DNA from: Guptibacillus hwajinpoensis
GTDB taxonomy: Bacteria; Bacillota; Bacilli; Bacillales; Guptibacillaceae
NCBI RefSeq assembly: GCF_029277305.1
Contig: NZ_CP119526.1
Direction: 5' to 3' (one strand)
Length of the DNA: 64,000 nt
Under the pieces are notes generated by a model. It worked only from the letters and a program-made list of their open reading frames with translations. It was not told where the DNA came from and ran no database searches. The position numbers were made by a program, and so were the translations under genes. Below, one piece after another: positions 43,162 through 51,305 of this stretch; position 1 is the stretch's first letter; the number at the start of each line of letters is the position of its first letter.

Positions 43162-44124
43162 ATGAAATTAAGTATTCTCGATCAATCTCCACTCTTTATC
43201 GGTGAAACGGTAACTGATGCACTTCACGCGTCAAAAGACCTTGCGATACTAGCAGACGAGCTAGGCTATACAAGGTACTGGATTACAGAACACCATGACC
43301 TTGACCATGTAGCTTGTCCTGCACCAGAAGTTCTCCTAAGCTACCTTGGTGCACATACAAAACGAATTCGAATTGGTGCAGGCGCTATTTTACTTCCTCA
43401 TTACAAACCCTATAAAGTAGCCGAGATATTCAACACTCTAGCTACTTTATTCCCGGGTCGCATTGACCTCGGTATAGGACGTGCACCTGGAGGCTCAGCT
43501 GAGGCAACAACCGCTTTATCAGGAAGGTTTTTGGAGGAAGTGAGACGAATGCCAGAGAAAGTTGAAGAACTGCTTCGGTTCATGAGAAATGGATTCCCTA
43601 GTGACCATATGTACCATACGTTAGCCGCTGCTCCAGTCCCTACCCAACGTCCTGAGACTTGGTTGCTTGGTACTGGTAAAAAGAGTGCTCAGCTCGCAGC
43701 AACAAATGGAATGTCTTACGCATTCGGATATTTTATGAGTGACAAAGATGGTGGAGAACTATTCCACACTTATAAGAGCGAGTTTAAAGGAGAAAATCCA
43801 TACACGTTACTTGCGGTATCTGTCATTTGTAGTGATACAAGAGAGCACGCGGAAGCACTTGCACACTGGGTACATGTGTTACATGACTTTCAAATCCGAG
43901 GTGATACGAAACTTCCTACGCTAGAAGAATCAAAAAAGATCAAAGTTGAACATAAATCTTCTTCTAAATTGATAGCGGGGACAGTTGAAGACGTCCAACT
44001 ACAGTTAGAGAAGCTAAAGACAACCTTCAATCCTGATGAGTTAATGATCACTACAATGCTACCGAGCAAAGTTGAGCGATTACGATCTTATCAACTAATC
44101 GGCGAGGCGCTACTTAGTGAGTAG
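43162..44124 (+). CDS. luciferase-like monooxygenase (LLM) class flavin-dependent oxidoreductase
   Basis: A 320-residue flavin-dependent TIM-barrel protein of the bacterial luciferase superfamily. The signature runs from SILDQSPLFIGETVTDAL, through YTRYWITEHHDLDHVACPAPE and RIRIGAGAILLPHYKPYKVAE, to ATLFPGRIDLGIGRAPGG. These form the MsnO8-type subgroup widespread in Bacillus (YceB- or YwcH-like). No partner flavin reductase is adjacent. ATG 43162 follows AAGAGGTGCC. The substrate is unknown. Confidence 0.88.
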   Translation: MKLSILDQSPLFIGETVTDALHASKDLAILADELGYTRYWITEHHDLDHVACPAPEVLLSYLGAHTKRIRIGAGAILLPHYKPYKVAEIFNTLATLFPGRIDLGIGRAPGGSAEATTALSGRFLEEVRRMPEKVEELLRFMRNGFPSDHMYHTLAAAPVPTQRPETWLLGTGKKSAQLAATNGMSYAFGYFMSDKDGGELFHTYKSEFKGENPYTLLAVSVICSDTREHAEALAHWVHVLHDFQIRGDTKLPTLEESKKIKVEHKSSSKLIAGTVEDVQLQLEKLKTTFNPDELMITTMLPSKVERLRSYQLIGEALLSE

Positions 44125-44299
44125 ATCTTTTTTCACTTATAACACAAAATCTGTTATGATAAAAGGTGGTTTTCTTGTTTTTCATACTGGTTTATTCACA
44201 CACTGGCAAGATGAACGAAAAAGCCAAGCTGTCGCTAAGATTTCAGACAGAGTTGTTCTACTATAAAAGGACGGATCAAGCTAGAAGAGGAGACCGTAC

Positions 44300-46225
44300 A
44301 TGACCCAATCATTACCTTTTGAAATTACAAAGGAAGATTCTTTTTTCGAAAAGCTCGGTGACTATATTGGAGATGTTTTCTATGACATACTCCCTGAACA
44401 CGGTTATGAGCTTCGAGATGAACAAATCTTCATGGCCTTTCAAATTGAACAGGCTTTTAAAAATAAAAGTGTCGTTTTCGCAGAAGCAGGCGTTGGGACA
44501 GGGAAAACGTTTGTCTATTTGCTTTACGCCATTTGCTATGCGCGCTACACTCGTAAACCTGCTATTATTTCATGTGCAGATGAAACGCTTATTGAGCAAC
44601 TCGTTAAAGAAGGCGGAGATATTGAGAAGCTTGAAAAAGCACTTGGTTTGACCGTTGACGTTAGACTCGCGAAAGCAAGAGAGCAGTATGTGTGCGTGAA
44701 GAAACTAGATTACCTTGCACACCGAACAGATGATGAAGATATTCTAAGTGTACATGATGAAATTCCTGAATTTGTATACGAGCCTGCTGCCTCCATGAAG
44801 TCGTTTGAACGTTATGGGGATCGGAAAGAATACCCATGGGTTCCCAATGAAAAATGGGAGAAAATCGCCTGGGATCCTCTGCAACAGTGCTCAACGTGTG
44901 ACTGGCGTCATCGCTGTGGTCAAACGCTTAATCGCGAATATTACCGTCATGCAAGTGATCTTATTATTTGTTCTCATGATTTTTACATGGAGCACATTTG
45001 GACAAAGGAATCACGTAAACGTGAAGGCCAACTTCCATTGTTACCTGAAGCAAGTACAGTTGTCTTTGATGAAGGCCATCTTCTTGAATTCGCAGCACAA
45101 AAAGGGTTAACCTATCGCTTCCATTCAGAAACACTTTCTAGCATTCTAACAGGGTATATGGATCAGGACGTTCGTGAGGAATCTCTTACACTTGTTGAAG
45201 ATATTCTTGAGTTACACGATGAATGGTTTGCTCACCTTAGTAAGACGTCTAAAGCTGTTGAAGGGTCTGTTCGTAAAGATGTGCCAAGAACGGAGCCGAT
45301 GCTAACAACCGCCAAAACGATTGCTGAAAAAGTGGATGCCTTGCTAGAACAGCTCGTTTTTGATTCCGAACTTTATGTAATGGAAGATTACCATGTGAAA
45401 ATCATGGAAGAGTATCTTGAGTTCTTTGCTTATGGGTTAAGAACGTTACTACAGGACGGACAAGGTATTCACTGGTTAGAGGAAACCGAAACCCAGACGT
45501 CACTTGTCATCATGCCTAGACTTGTTGAAGATATCCTACGAAAAGAAGTTTTCTCACAGAAGATTCCATTTGTCTTTTCTTCTGCAACACTATCTCAAGC
45601 AGGTGACTTCTCTTATACAGCAAGTAGCCTCGGGATTCAAAAGTACGCATCTTTCTCTGTTAATTCACCTTTTGATTATGAAACTCAAATGAAGATGAAT
45701 GGAACAGTCACAGAAAACGAAAGCGATAAATGGGAAGCAATGGGTAACGCCTTAAATGAAAATAACGGGCATTCCTTGCTGCTATTCTCTTCGCTCGAAG
45801 AAATGAATCGTTTCCGTGACTGGACAGCTAATCAGAGTTGGACTTTTGAAATGATCTATGAAGGTGACAGAGAGATAAGTGAAACAGTGAAACAGTTCCA
45901 GCGTGATGAATCTGCTGTGCTTTGTTCTTATCATTTATGGGAAGGTCTAGATGTTCCTGGAGAGTCTCTAACTCAGGTATTAATCTCATCTCTTCCGTTC
46001 CCTCCAAACGACCCTGTCTTCCAAGCCAAGCGAAGTCACGCAATGGACCCAATTACTGAAGTTGACTTGCCATACATGCTACTCAGACTTAGACAGGGCA
46101 TTGGACGATTGATAAGAAGTAGTGAAGACAAAGGTTCTGTTCGGATTTGGATGACAAACGACCAGATGACAAAGTATGAAAAACAAGTTCAAGATGTTCT
46201 ACCTTTACCAATTAACTGGACTTAA
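44300..46225 (+). CDS. DinG/Rad3-type ATP-dependent helicase (YpvA-like)
   Basis: A 641-residue XPD/DinG-family SF2 helicase. It shows Walker A AEAGVGTGKT (about residue 62), an iron-sulfur cluster domain with four cysteines (YVCVKKL near 130; CSTCDWRHRCGQ near 200), the DEGH box in VVFDEGH (about 256), FVFSSATLS (about 430) and the C-terminal RLRQGIGRLIRS motif VI. Size and organisation fit Bacillus YpvA rather than the exonuclease-fused DinG. ATG 44300 follows AGAGGAG. It acts on 5' overhangs or forked DNA, probably in repair or replication restart. It is a single gene with its own terminator. Confidence 0.9.
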   Translation: MTQSLPFEITKEDSFFEKLGDYIGDVFYDILPEHGYELRDEQIFMAFQIEQAFKNKSVVFAEAGVGTGKTFVYLLYAICYARYTRKPAIISCADETLIEQLVKEGGDIEKLEKALGLTVDVRLAKAREQYVCVKKLDYLAHRTDDEDILSVHDEIPEFVYEPAASMKSFERYGDRKEYPWVPNEKWEKIAWDPLQQCSTCDWRHRCGQTLNREYYRHASDLIICSHDFYMEHIWTKESRKREGQLPLLPEASTVVFDEGHLLEFAAQKGLTYRFHSETLSSILTGYMDQDVREESLTLVEDILELHDEWFAHLSKTSKAVEGSVRKDVPRTEPMLTTAKTIAEKVDALLEQLVFDSELYVMEDYHVKIMEEYLEFFAYGLRTLLQDGQGIHWLEETETQTSLVIMPRLVEDILRKEVFSQKIPFVFSSATLSQAGDFSYTASSLGIQKYASFSVNSPFDYETQMKMNGTVTENESDKWEAMGNALNENNGHSLLLFSSLEEMNRFRDWTANQSWTFEMIYEGDREISETVKQFQRDESAVLCSYHLWEGLDVPGESLTQVLISSLPFPPNDPVFQAKRSHAMDPITEVDLPYMLLRLRQGIGRLIRSSEDKGSVRIWMTNDQMTKYEKQVQDVLPLPINWT

Positions 46226-46229
46226 TGTT

Positions 46230-46262
46230 AAAGCTCTTTCTCTGTTGAGGAAGAGCTTTTTT
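46230..46262 (+). terminator. terminator after the helicase gene
   Basis: AAAGCTCTTTC pairs with GGAAGAGCTTT across an 8-base loop; a T-run follows. Confidence 0.78.
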
Positions 46263-46301
46263 GTAATGAAGTTGATATGATAAGAAAGTGGGAGGGGTTA
46301 C

Positions 46302-47249
46302 ATGAAAACAAACTGGGAACGTCACAATCCTATTATCGAAATTCCTATTGAAGCTATCAAATCAATCATTCGAAGTTATTCTATGAACCATGATGTTCAG
46401 CACATCACAATCCTCTCGGGGGGATTAAGTCATACCAATTACAAAGTAATGCTCGATGAAACAATTGTCGTTGTACGTGTAACTAAGAATTACGAAAGTC
46501 TAGTAAGAGAACAAACCCTTCACGCTATCCTCCCAGATCATGTTAGAGCACCACGTTTTTTACATCTAACAAAATGGAATGGGTTTGGTATCGGAATACT
46601 TGAATGGAAAGAAGGGTCTTTGCTTTATCAGAAGCTAATTGATTCTTCACCAGCCGAGATGAAATGCATGGGAAAATCGATTGGCAAACAACTAGCAGCA
46701 CATAGAGAAGTAACGTTTGATACGTATGGATTTCTAGACTCGAGATTAAAAGTAATAGAAGAATTCCGTTTAACACCAGAAAAGTTTATCTCAACGATTG
46801 ATTCTTTCTTTACGGCTGGGTATGCATCAAAGTGGTTACCTAGTAATGTCGTTGATCACATACATAAGTACACGAGGGTAAACGCTCACTTTTTTGAAGA
46901 AGATGAAAGTGGACCAAAACTTGTTCATGGCGATTTTAATGGGCTTAACCTCTTAATGAATGGGACAGACGTTAGTGCTGTACTGGACTGGGAGTTTGCT
47001 CTATCAGGAAGCATTTATTTTGATATTGGCAACATGCTTCGTTATCAGTATCCTCATATGTCGTCATTTGAAACTGGCCTCATCACTAGTTTAAATGAAA
47101 GTGGCATTACCTTGAGTGAAAACTGGAAAAAGCTAGCCAAGCTTGCGGATTTAGTGGCTCTATGCAGTTTATTAAATCGGCAAGTCTGTGGAGAAAATCG
47201 TGTTAAAGACATTCAAAGATTGATTGCTAGTACATTAAATGACTCATAA
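46302..47249 (+). CDS. aminoglycoside phosphotransferase / choline kinase-fold protein
   Basis: A 315-residue kinase-fold protein of the APH family. The N-lobe nucleotide loop is LSGGLSHTNYKV. The catalytic loop HGDFNGLNLLM has the aspartate and asparagine, and VLDWEFALSGSIYFDIGNML gives the metal-binding aspartate of the DxD motif. Targets may be aminoglycosides, choline, homoserine or other small alcohols; housekeeping small-molecule kinase is as likely as resistance. ATG 46302 follows GGGAGGGG. A histidine phosphatase gene starts 33 bases after its stop, so the two probably share an operon. Confidence 0.85.
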   Translation: MKTNWERHNPIIEIPIEAIKSIIRSYSMNHDVQHITILSGGLSHTNYKVMLDETIVVVRVTKNYESLVREQTLHAILPDHVRAPRFLHLTKWNGFGIGILEWKEGSLLYQKLIDSSPAEMKCMGKSIGKQLAAHREVTFDTYGFLDSRLKVIEEFRLTPEKFISTIDSFFTAGYASKWLPSNVVDHIHKYTRVNAHFFEEDESGPKLVHGDFNGLNLLMNGTDVSAVLDWEFALSGSIYFDIGNMLRYQYPHMSSFETGLITSLNESGITLSENWKKLAKLADLVALCSLLNRQVCGENRVKDIQRLIASTLNDS

Positions 47250-47282
47250 CATTAAATATCATTCAATAAGGGGAGAATTGAA

Positions 47283-47855
47283 ATGAGAATAGGGTTTATT
47301 CGACATGGTCGTACATCCTGGAATAAGGATAGAAGAGCTCAGGGAAGTTCAGATATTCATCTTGATCAGGATGGACGTAAAGAAGCTGAGAAGCTCGCTC
47401 AACATCTTGATCGAAACGAGTGGAGCGTTATTGTTTCTAGTCATTTAGCAAGAGCCAAACAAACAGCTGACATTATTGCAGAGACGCTTGGCATTGAAGT
47501 ACTGATCGATCAACGGTTACGTGAAGCTAGTGGTGGTATGATCGAAGGAACAACTGAACAAGAGCGGATTGAAAAGTGGGGAGAGAATTGGAGAGCGTTG
47601 GACCTTGGTATTGAAGCAGAAGAGATAGTCGTGGCGCGAGCTAGAGAAGCCATCACAGAATTTGAGGAAAACTTTCATGGTAAGAACATCTTAATTGTTA
47701 GTCACGGCTCCTTTTTAAGACATTATTTTAAAAGTGCTCTTCCAACTCTCAATCACGACAGTCATCTTTTCAACACATCTCTTACGATAGTGGAAAAACA
47801 AAATGATGACTGGGTAAATGTTGTTTATAACTCAACACCTCATTTGAATCAATAA
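47283..47855 (+). CDS. histidine phosphatase family protein (PhoE/GpmB-like)
   Basis: A 190-residue cofactor-independent-fold phosphatase of the phosphoglycerate mutase superfamily. FIRHGRTSWNKDRRAQG is the RHG catalytic motif with the phosphorylated histidine. EASGGMIEG gives the acid residue, and LIVSHGSFLRHYF has the second histidine. The substrate is probably a phosphorylated metabolite. ATG 47283 follows GGGGAG. Location directly after the APH-fold gene suggests cotranscription. Confidence 0.88.
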   Translation: MRIGFIRHGRTSWNKDRRAQGSSDIHLDQDGRKEAEKLAQHLDRNEWSVIVSSHLARAKQTADIIAETLGIEVLIDQRLREASGGMIEGTTEQERIEKWGENWRALDLGIEAEEIVVARAREAITEFEENFHGKNILIVSHGSFLRHYFKSALPTLNHDSHLFNTSLTIVEKQNDDWVNVVYNSTPHLNQ

Positions 47856-47932
47856 TAATTCAAAAAAGGGTTTCCGATTGATAAAGAGAATTCTTTGCAA
47901 TAAGGTTATGATAACGCTTGGAGGGAAGAAAC

Positions 47933-48892
47933 ATGTCTGAAACACTTAGAATTGGAGAAGATTTATCACTTATTGATCTATACGACCTAACATTGGAGAA
48001 ACGTACTGGAAGCTACATATTACATGAAGAAGAACTTACAATCATAGAAACAAGTGCAAGTCCTTCTGTACCCTATTTAATTCAAGGACTCAAGGAACTT
48101 AATATTAATTTAGAGGACGTTAAGAATATCATCGTTACACACATTCATCTTGATCACGCAGGAGGGGCTGGCCTCTTTCTTGAGCAGTGCCCAAATGCTC
48201 GCGTTATTGTGCATCCTAAAGGGGCACGTCATCTTGAAACTCCTGAGCGTCTCATTCAAGGTGCCAAAGCCGTATATGGTAATAAGTTTGGTGAACTCTT
48301 CGACCCGATTGTACCGATCCCGAAAGAGCGCTTAATTGTCATGAATGACGGTGATACTTTATCGATTGGCTCTAAAAGAACGTTAACGTTTCTTGACACA
48401 CCGGGACATGCAAAACATCATTTTTCGATACATGATTCAAAGACAAATGGCGTTTTTGTAGGTGATACAGTGGGTGTTTATTATCCTCAGCTAGACTTTG
48501 AATTGTATTTGCCCTCCACATCACCAAACCAATTTGATCCTGAGGCAATGCTCGATTCAGAGCGGAAGATCTTTTCTTATCAACCGGATGCAATTTATTT
48601 CGGTCACTATGGAAAGTCGAGTAACCCTCCTGAAGTCTCGAGACAGCTAAAGCACTGGTTGTCACTCTTTCTCGAAAAAACAGAAACAGTGCTTAAACGG
48701 CCAGAAAAGGACTCGTTTGAGGATAAGAGAGATCTTCTTGCAGATGAACTGTTTCTTCTGGTTCAAACCGAGTTAGGAATGCATGATGTACCAGATAATC
48801 ATATTGTTTATAACTATATCCGAGTCGATTTAACGGTGTGTGCAATGGGACTAATCGATTACTATACAAAAACAGCAAATAAAACCTCTTAA
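47933..48892 (+). CDS. MBL-fold metallohydrolase
   Basis: A 319-residue metallo-beta-lactamase fold hydrolase. The signature THIHLDHAGG binds both metals with HxHxDH; TFLDTPGHAKHHFSIHD gives the next ligand and VGDTVGVYY the bridging aspartate. It belongs to the glyoxalase II/quinol-type group. ATG 47933 follows TTGGAGGGAAG; an earlier in-frame start at 47918 lies in that site. The C-terminal tail (about 240-319) is helical and unassigned. Its stop codon lies inside the terminator stem. Confidence 0.88.
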   Translation: MSETLRIGEDLSLIDLYDLTLEKRTGSYILHEEELTIIETSASPSVPYLIQGLKELNINLEDVKNIIVTHIHLDHAGGAGLFLEQCPNARVIVHPKGARHLETPERLIQGAKAVYGNKFGELFDPIVPIPKERLIVMNDGDTLSIGSKRTLTFLDTPGHAKHHFSIHDSKTNGVFVGDTVGVYYPQLDFELYLPSTSPNQFDPEAMLDSERKIFSYQPDAIYFGHYGKSSNPPEVSRQLKHWLSLFLEKTETVLKRPEKDSFEDKRDLLADELFLLVQTELGMHDVPDNHIVYNYIRVDLTVCAMGLIDYYTKTANKTS

Positions 48893-48914
48893 GAGTCGTC
48901 TTAAGAGGTTTTTT
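48881..48914 (+). terminator. terminator overlapping the MBL stop codon
   Basis: AAAACCTCTTAAGA / TCTTAAGAGGTTTT around GTCG; the stop codon TAA (48890-48892) lies in the left arm. Confidence 0.9.
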
Positions 48915-49062
48915 CCTGTACGATTAGGAAAAAGATAACAAAAGAATTACCTTCATCAGTACAATTGCTTTCCGTTTAAAAGAGAGTAAAGCAAAGCTTT
49001 TTTTTTCATGATATAGTGAATTGATAGGAATAATGTAGATAGAATGTTTGTGGAGAGATGCT

Positions 49063-50376
49063 ATGCTAAAGAATAAATCAACAATTAAATCCTTTCGCTA
49101 TATTTTTATCATGTATGTGGGAACCATTCTTTTATTTGCGGCTCTTTACTTGCTTCCCTTCTCCCATGTCGGATCGCTTCAAGTGATCGATGCCTTGTTT
49201 GTCTCAACAAGCGCACTTAGTGTAACAGGGCTATCGGTCATAAATATTTCTACCGAATTCACAAGAATTGGTCAAGCGTTGTTAATCATTGAAATGCAGC
49301 TTGGCGGAATAGGAATCCTTGTACTCGTTAGTTACTTGTTTATGATGATGGGTAAGAAGCTAACGTTGTCAAGCATGCTCTTAATCTCTAAAGACCAAAA
49401 TCAAACTCAGTTAAAAACGATCCGTTCATTGAGTCTTTCTGTCTTAATGATTGCTCTTTTAGTTGAAGCGATCGGGTTTGGGTTGATGTTTAATGGAATT
49501 CATGAACAATCCAGTTCACTTCAAGAAGCGGTATTTGTTACTGTTTTTCACAGTGTAGCTAGCTTTACAAACGCGGGTTTTGACCTTTTTGGAGATAGCT
49601 TAATTTCATTTCAAGAAAATTGGTTGCTACTATTAACGTCTGCGACTATGATTTTCCTTGGAAGTCTCGGATTTCCGACGATCGTTGAATACATATTTGC
49701 ATTTCGAAAGAAGAAAAGCTTATTTACGAAAGTAAACATTAGGCTACACAGCTTTTTATTTCTTTTCGGAACAGTTGTTTACTTTCTGTTAGAGCGTAAT
49801 GGGGTTTTTGGCGATCTGTCATGGTTCGATAAACTCGTTAACATCATTTTCTTATCCGCTACCTCCAGAAACGGCGGATTAACAACGGTTGATATCTCAA
49901 CGCTTAACATTACAACTGTTTTACTATTGATGAGTTTGATGTTTATCGGTGGAGCTTCTTCCAGTACTGGTGGAGGTCTACGTTTAACAACCTTTACTGT
50001 TCTCGTTGCGAAAATGATTTCTGTTGCACGTTCAGAAGAAAATACAACTCTGTTTAAGAAAACAATTTCCCAGGATTCGATAAACAAATCGTTTCTCATA
50101 TTGTTAACCTTTATCTTTTTATTCGGTTTCTCAACCATTATTCTTTCCATTTTTGAGACCCAAGAAATTGAAATGATTGCATTCGAAGTTCTTTCAGCAC
50201 TTACGAATACTGGTCTGTCGATGGGCATAACTGCAGAACTTGCAAGCATTTCTAAACTACTACTCTGCATGTTAATGATTATTGGACGGATTGGAGTATT
50301 CAGTTTCATTTATGTTGTATTTAAAATAGAAAAGTCAAGAACTCGTTATCTAAAAGAAGATCTCGCTGTCGGTTAA
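49063..50376 (+). CDS. potassium uptake channel subunit, KtrB/TrkH family
   Basis: A 437-residue membrane subunit of a Ktr-type potassium (or sodium-dependent potassium) uptake system. It has the four repeated membrane-pore-membrane units of the family: pore loops with the conserved filter glycines occur in STSALSVTGLSVI, SFTNAGFDLFG, SRNGGLTTVD and ALTNTGLSMGI. The gating-loop region GGASSSTGGGLR is present. ATG 49063 follows TGGAGAG. The regulatory subunit gene starts 12 bases after its stop. It is close to KtrB/KtrD; which of the two paralogues it is cannot be settled. Confidence 0.92.
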   Translation: MLKNKSTIKSFRYIFIMYVGTILLFAALYLLPFSHVGSLQVIDALFVSTSALSVTGLSVINISTEFTRIGQALLIIEMQLGGIGILVLVSYLFMMMGKKLTLSSMLLISKDQNQTQLKTIRSLSLSVLMIALLVEAIGFGLMFNGIHEQSSSLQEAVFVTVFHSVASFTNAGFDLFGDSLISFQENWLLLLTSATMIFLGSLGFPTIVEYIFAFRKKKSLFTKVNIRLHSFLFLFGTVVYFLLERNGVFGDLSWFDKLVNIIFLSATSRNGGLTTVDISTLNITTVLLLMSLMFIGGASSSTGGGLRLTTFTVLVAKMISVARSEENTTLFKKTISQDSINKSFLILLTFIFLFGFSTIILSIFETQEIEMIAFEVLSALTNTGLSMGITAELASISKLLLCMLMIIGRIGVFSFIYVVFKIEKSRTRYLKEDLAVG

Positions 50377-50388
50377 GGAGTGATCAAT

Positions 50389-51048
50389 GTGCGTAAACAA
50401 TATCTAGTTATTGGAGCTGGACGATTCGCTAAAGGAATCATACAAGAATTATATGCTCAAAAATGCGATGTCGTTGTTTGTGATAAAGATGAAGGTCCGT
50501 TAGAAGACGTTGATGATTATGCAACACATTCTATTGTAGGAGATCTTCGCGAAAATCGTGTGATGGACGATCTAAATGTAGACCAATATGATGCTGTATT
50601 TGTTGCAATTGGAACAGATGCCTATTCGGCGATTTTAATCACAAATCGTCTTCGTGATCGTAATGCAAAGAAAATCATTACAAAAGCTGTTAGTCGTGAG
50701 ATCGGTGAGATTTTGTATAATTTAGGAGCGGATCAGGTTATCTATCCGGAAGAGGAAGCGGGTATGAAAGTTGCCAGGCAAATTACAATGCCTAATGTTC
50801 TCGAATACATTGAAATCACAAAAAATGTATCTGCCATCGAAGTGAAAGTACCTGACGAATTAATTGGCCAAACGCTTCTCGATCTCAATTTTTCAAGAAA
50901 ATATGAATTGAACGTATCGTTGATTCTCCGTAAGGATTCTCCGATTCTAAGTCGTTATGCTGAAGTGGCGTTTGAAAAAGGAGACGTCATTTTGATGGTT
51001 GGTGAGAACAAGAAAATCGATCAATTCAAACGAAAATTCTCTATTTAA
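50389..51048 (+). CDS. potassium uptake regulatory subunit, KtrA/TrkA family (RCK)
   Basis: A 219-residue cytosolic RCK protein that gates the Ktr channel. The N-terminal Rossmann RCK_N domain (about 1-135) binds ATP, ADP or NAD(H) through LVIGAGRFAKGI, with the acidic end of strand 2 in VVVCDKDEG. The C-terminal RCK_C domain (about 140-219) binds c-di-AMP in relatives. GTG 50389 is chosen because TAAGGAG (50374-50380) is 8 bases upstream; a GTG at 50380 overlaps that site. It is cotranscribed with the channel gene and terminated just downstream. Confidence 0.92.
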   Translation: MRKQYLVIGAGRFAKGIIQELYAQKCDVVVCDKDEGPLEDVDDYATHSIVGDLRENRVMDDLNVDQYDAVFVAIGTDAYSAILITNRLRDRNAKKIITKAVSREIGEILYNLGADQVIYPEEEAGMKVARQITMPNVLEYIEITKNVSAIEVKVPDELIGQTLLDLNFSRKYELNVSLILRKDSPILSRYAEVAFEKGDVILMVGENKKIDQFKRKFSI

Positions 51049-51080
51049 GAAGAAACAATATCAGGTGATTTTGACTTCCT

Positions 51081-51106
51081 ACCTCGCATATCATGCGAGG
51101 TTTTTT
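51081..51106 (+). terminator. terminator of the Ktr operon
   Basis: ACCTCGCAT / ATGCGAGGT around ATC, then T6. Confidence 0.9.
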
Positions 51107-51305
51107 AATGAAATAAATGAAAAAATAAATTTTCTTTGAATGCGTTTTCATTCCTTTATTGTAAGTATGTAGAGCCAATAACGAAGGAAAGTGACAGCGT
51201 CATAAAAGATGACAAGAATAAATTTTCTTGGTTATAATAAGTTTATTGAAATATTTTTAATATTTGGTAAGATGTCTCTAAACGAAAAAGAAAGGTTGAT
51301 TGTAT

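Noticed and set aside
49779..50309. 176-codon minus-strand frame inside the KtrB-type gene
   Set aside because: Antisense shadow of a conserved membrane protein; no ribosome binding site or recognisable domain.
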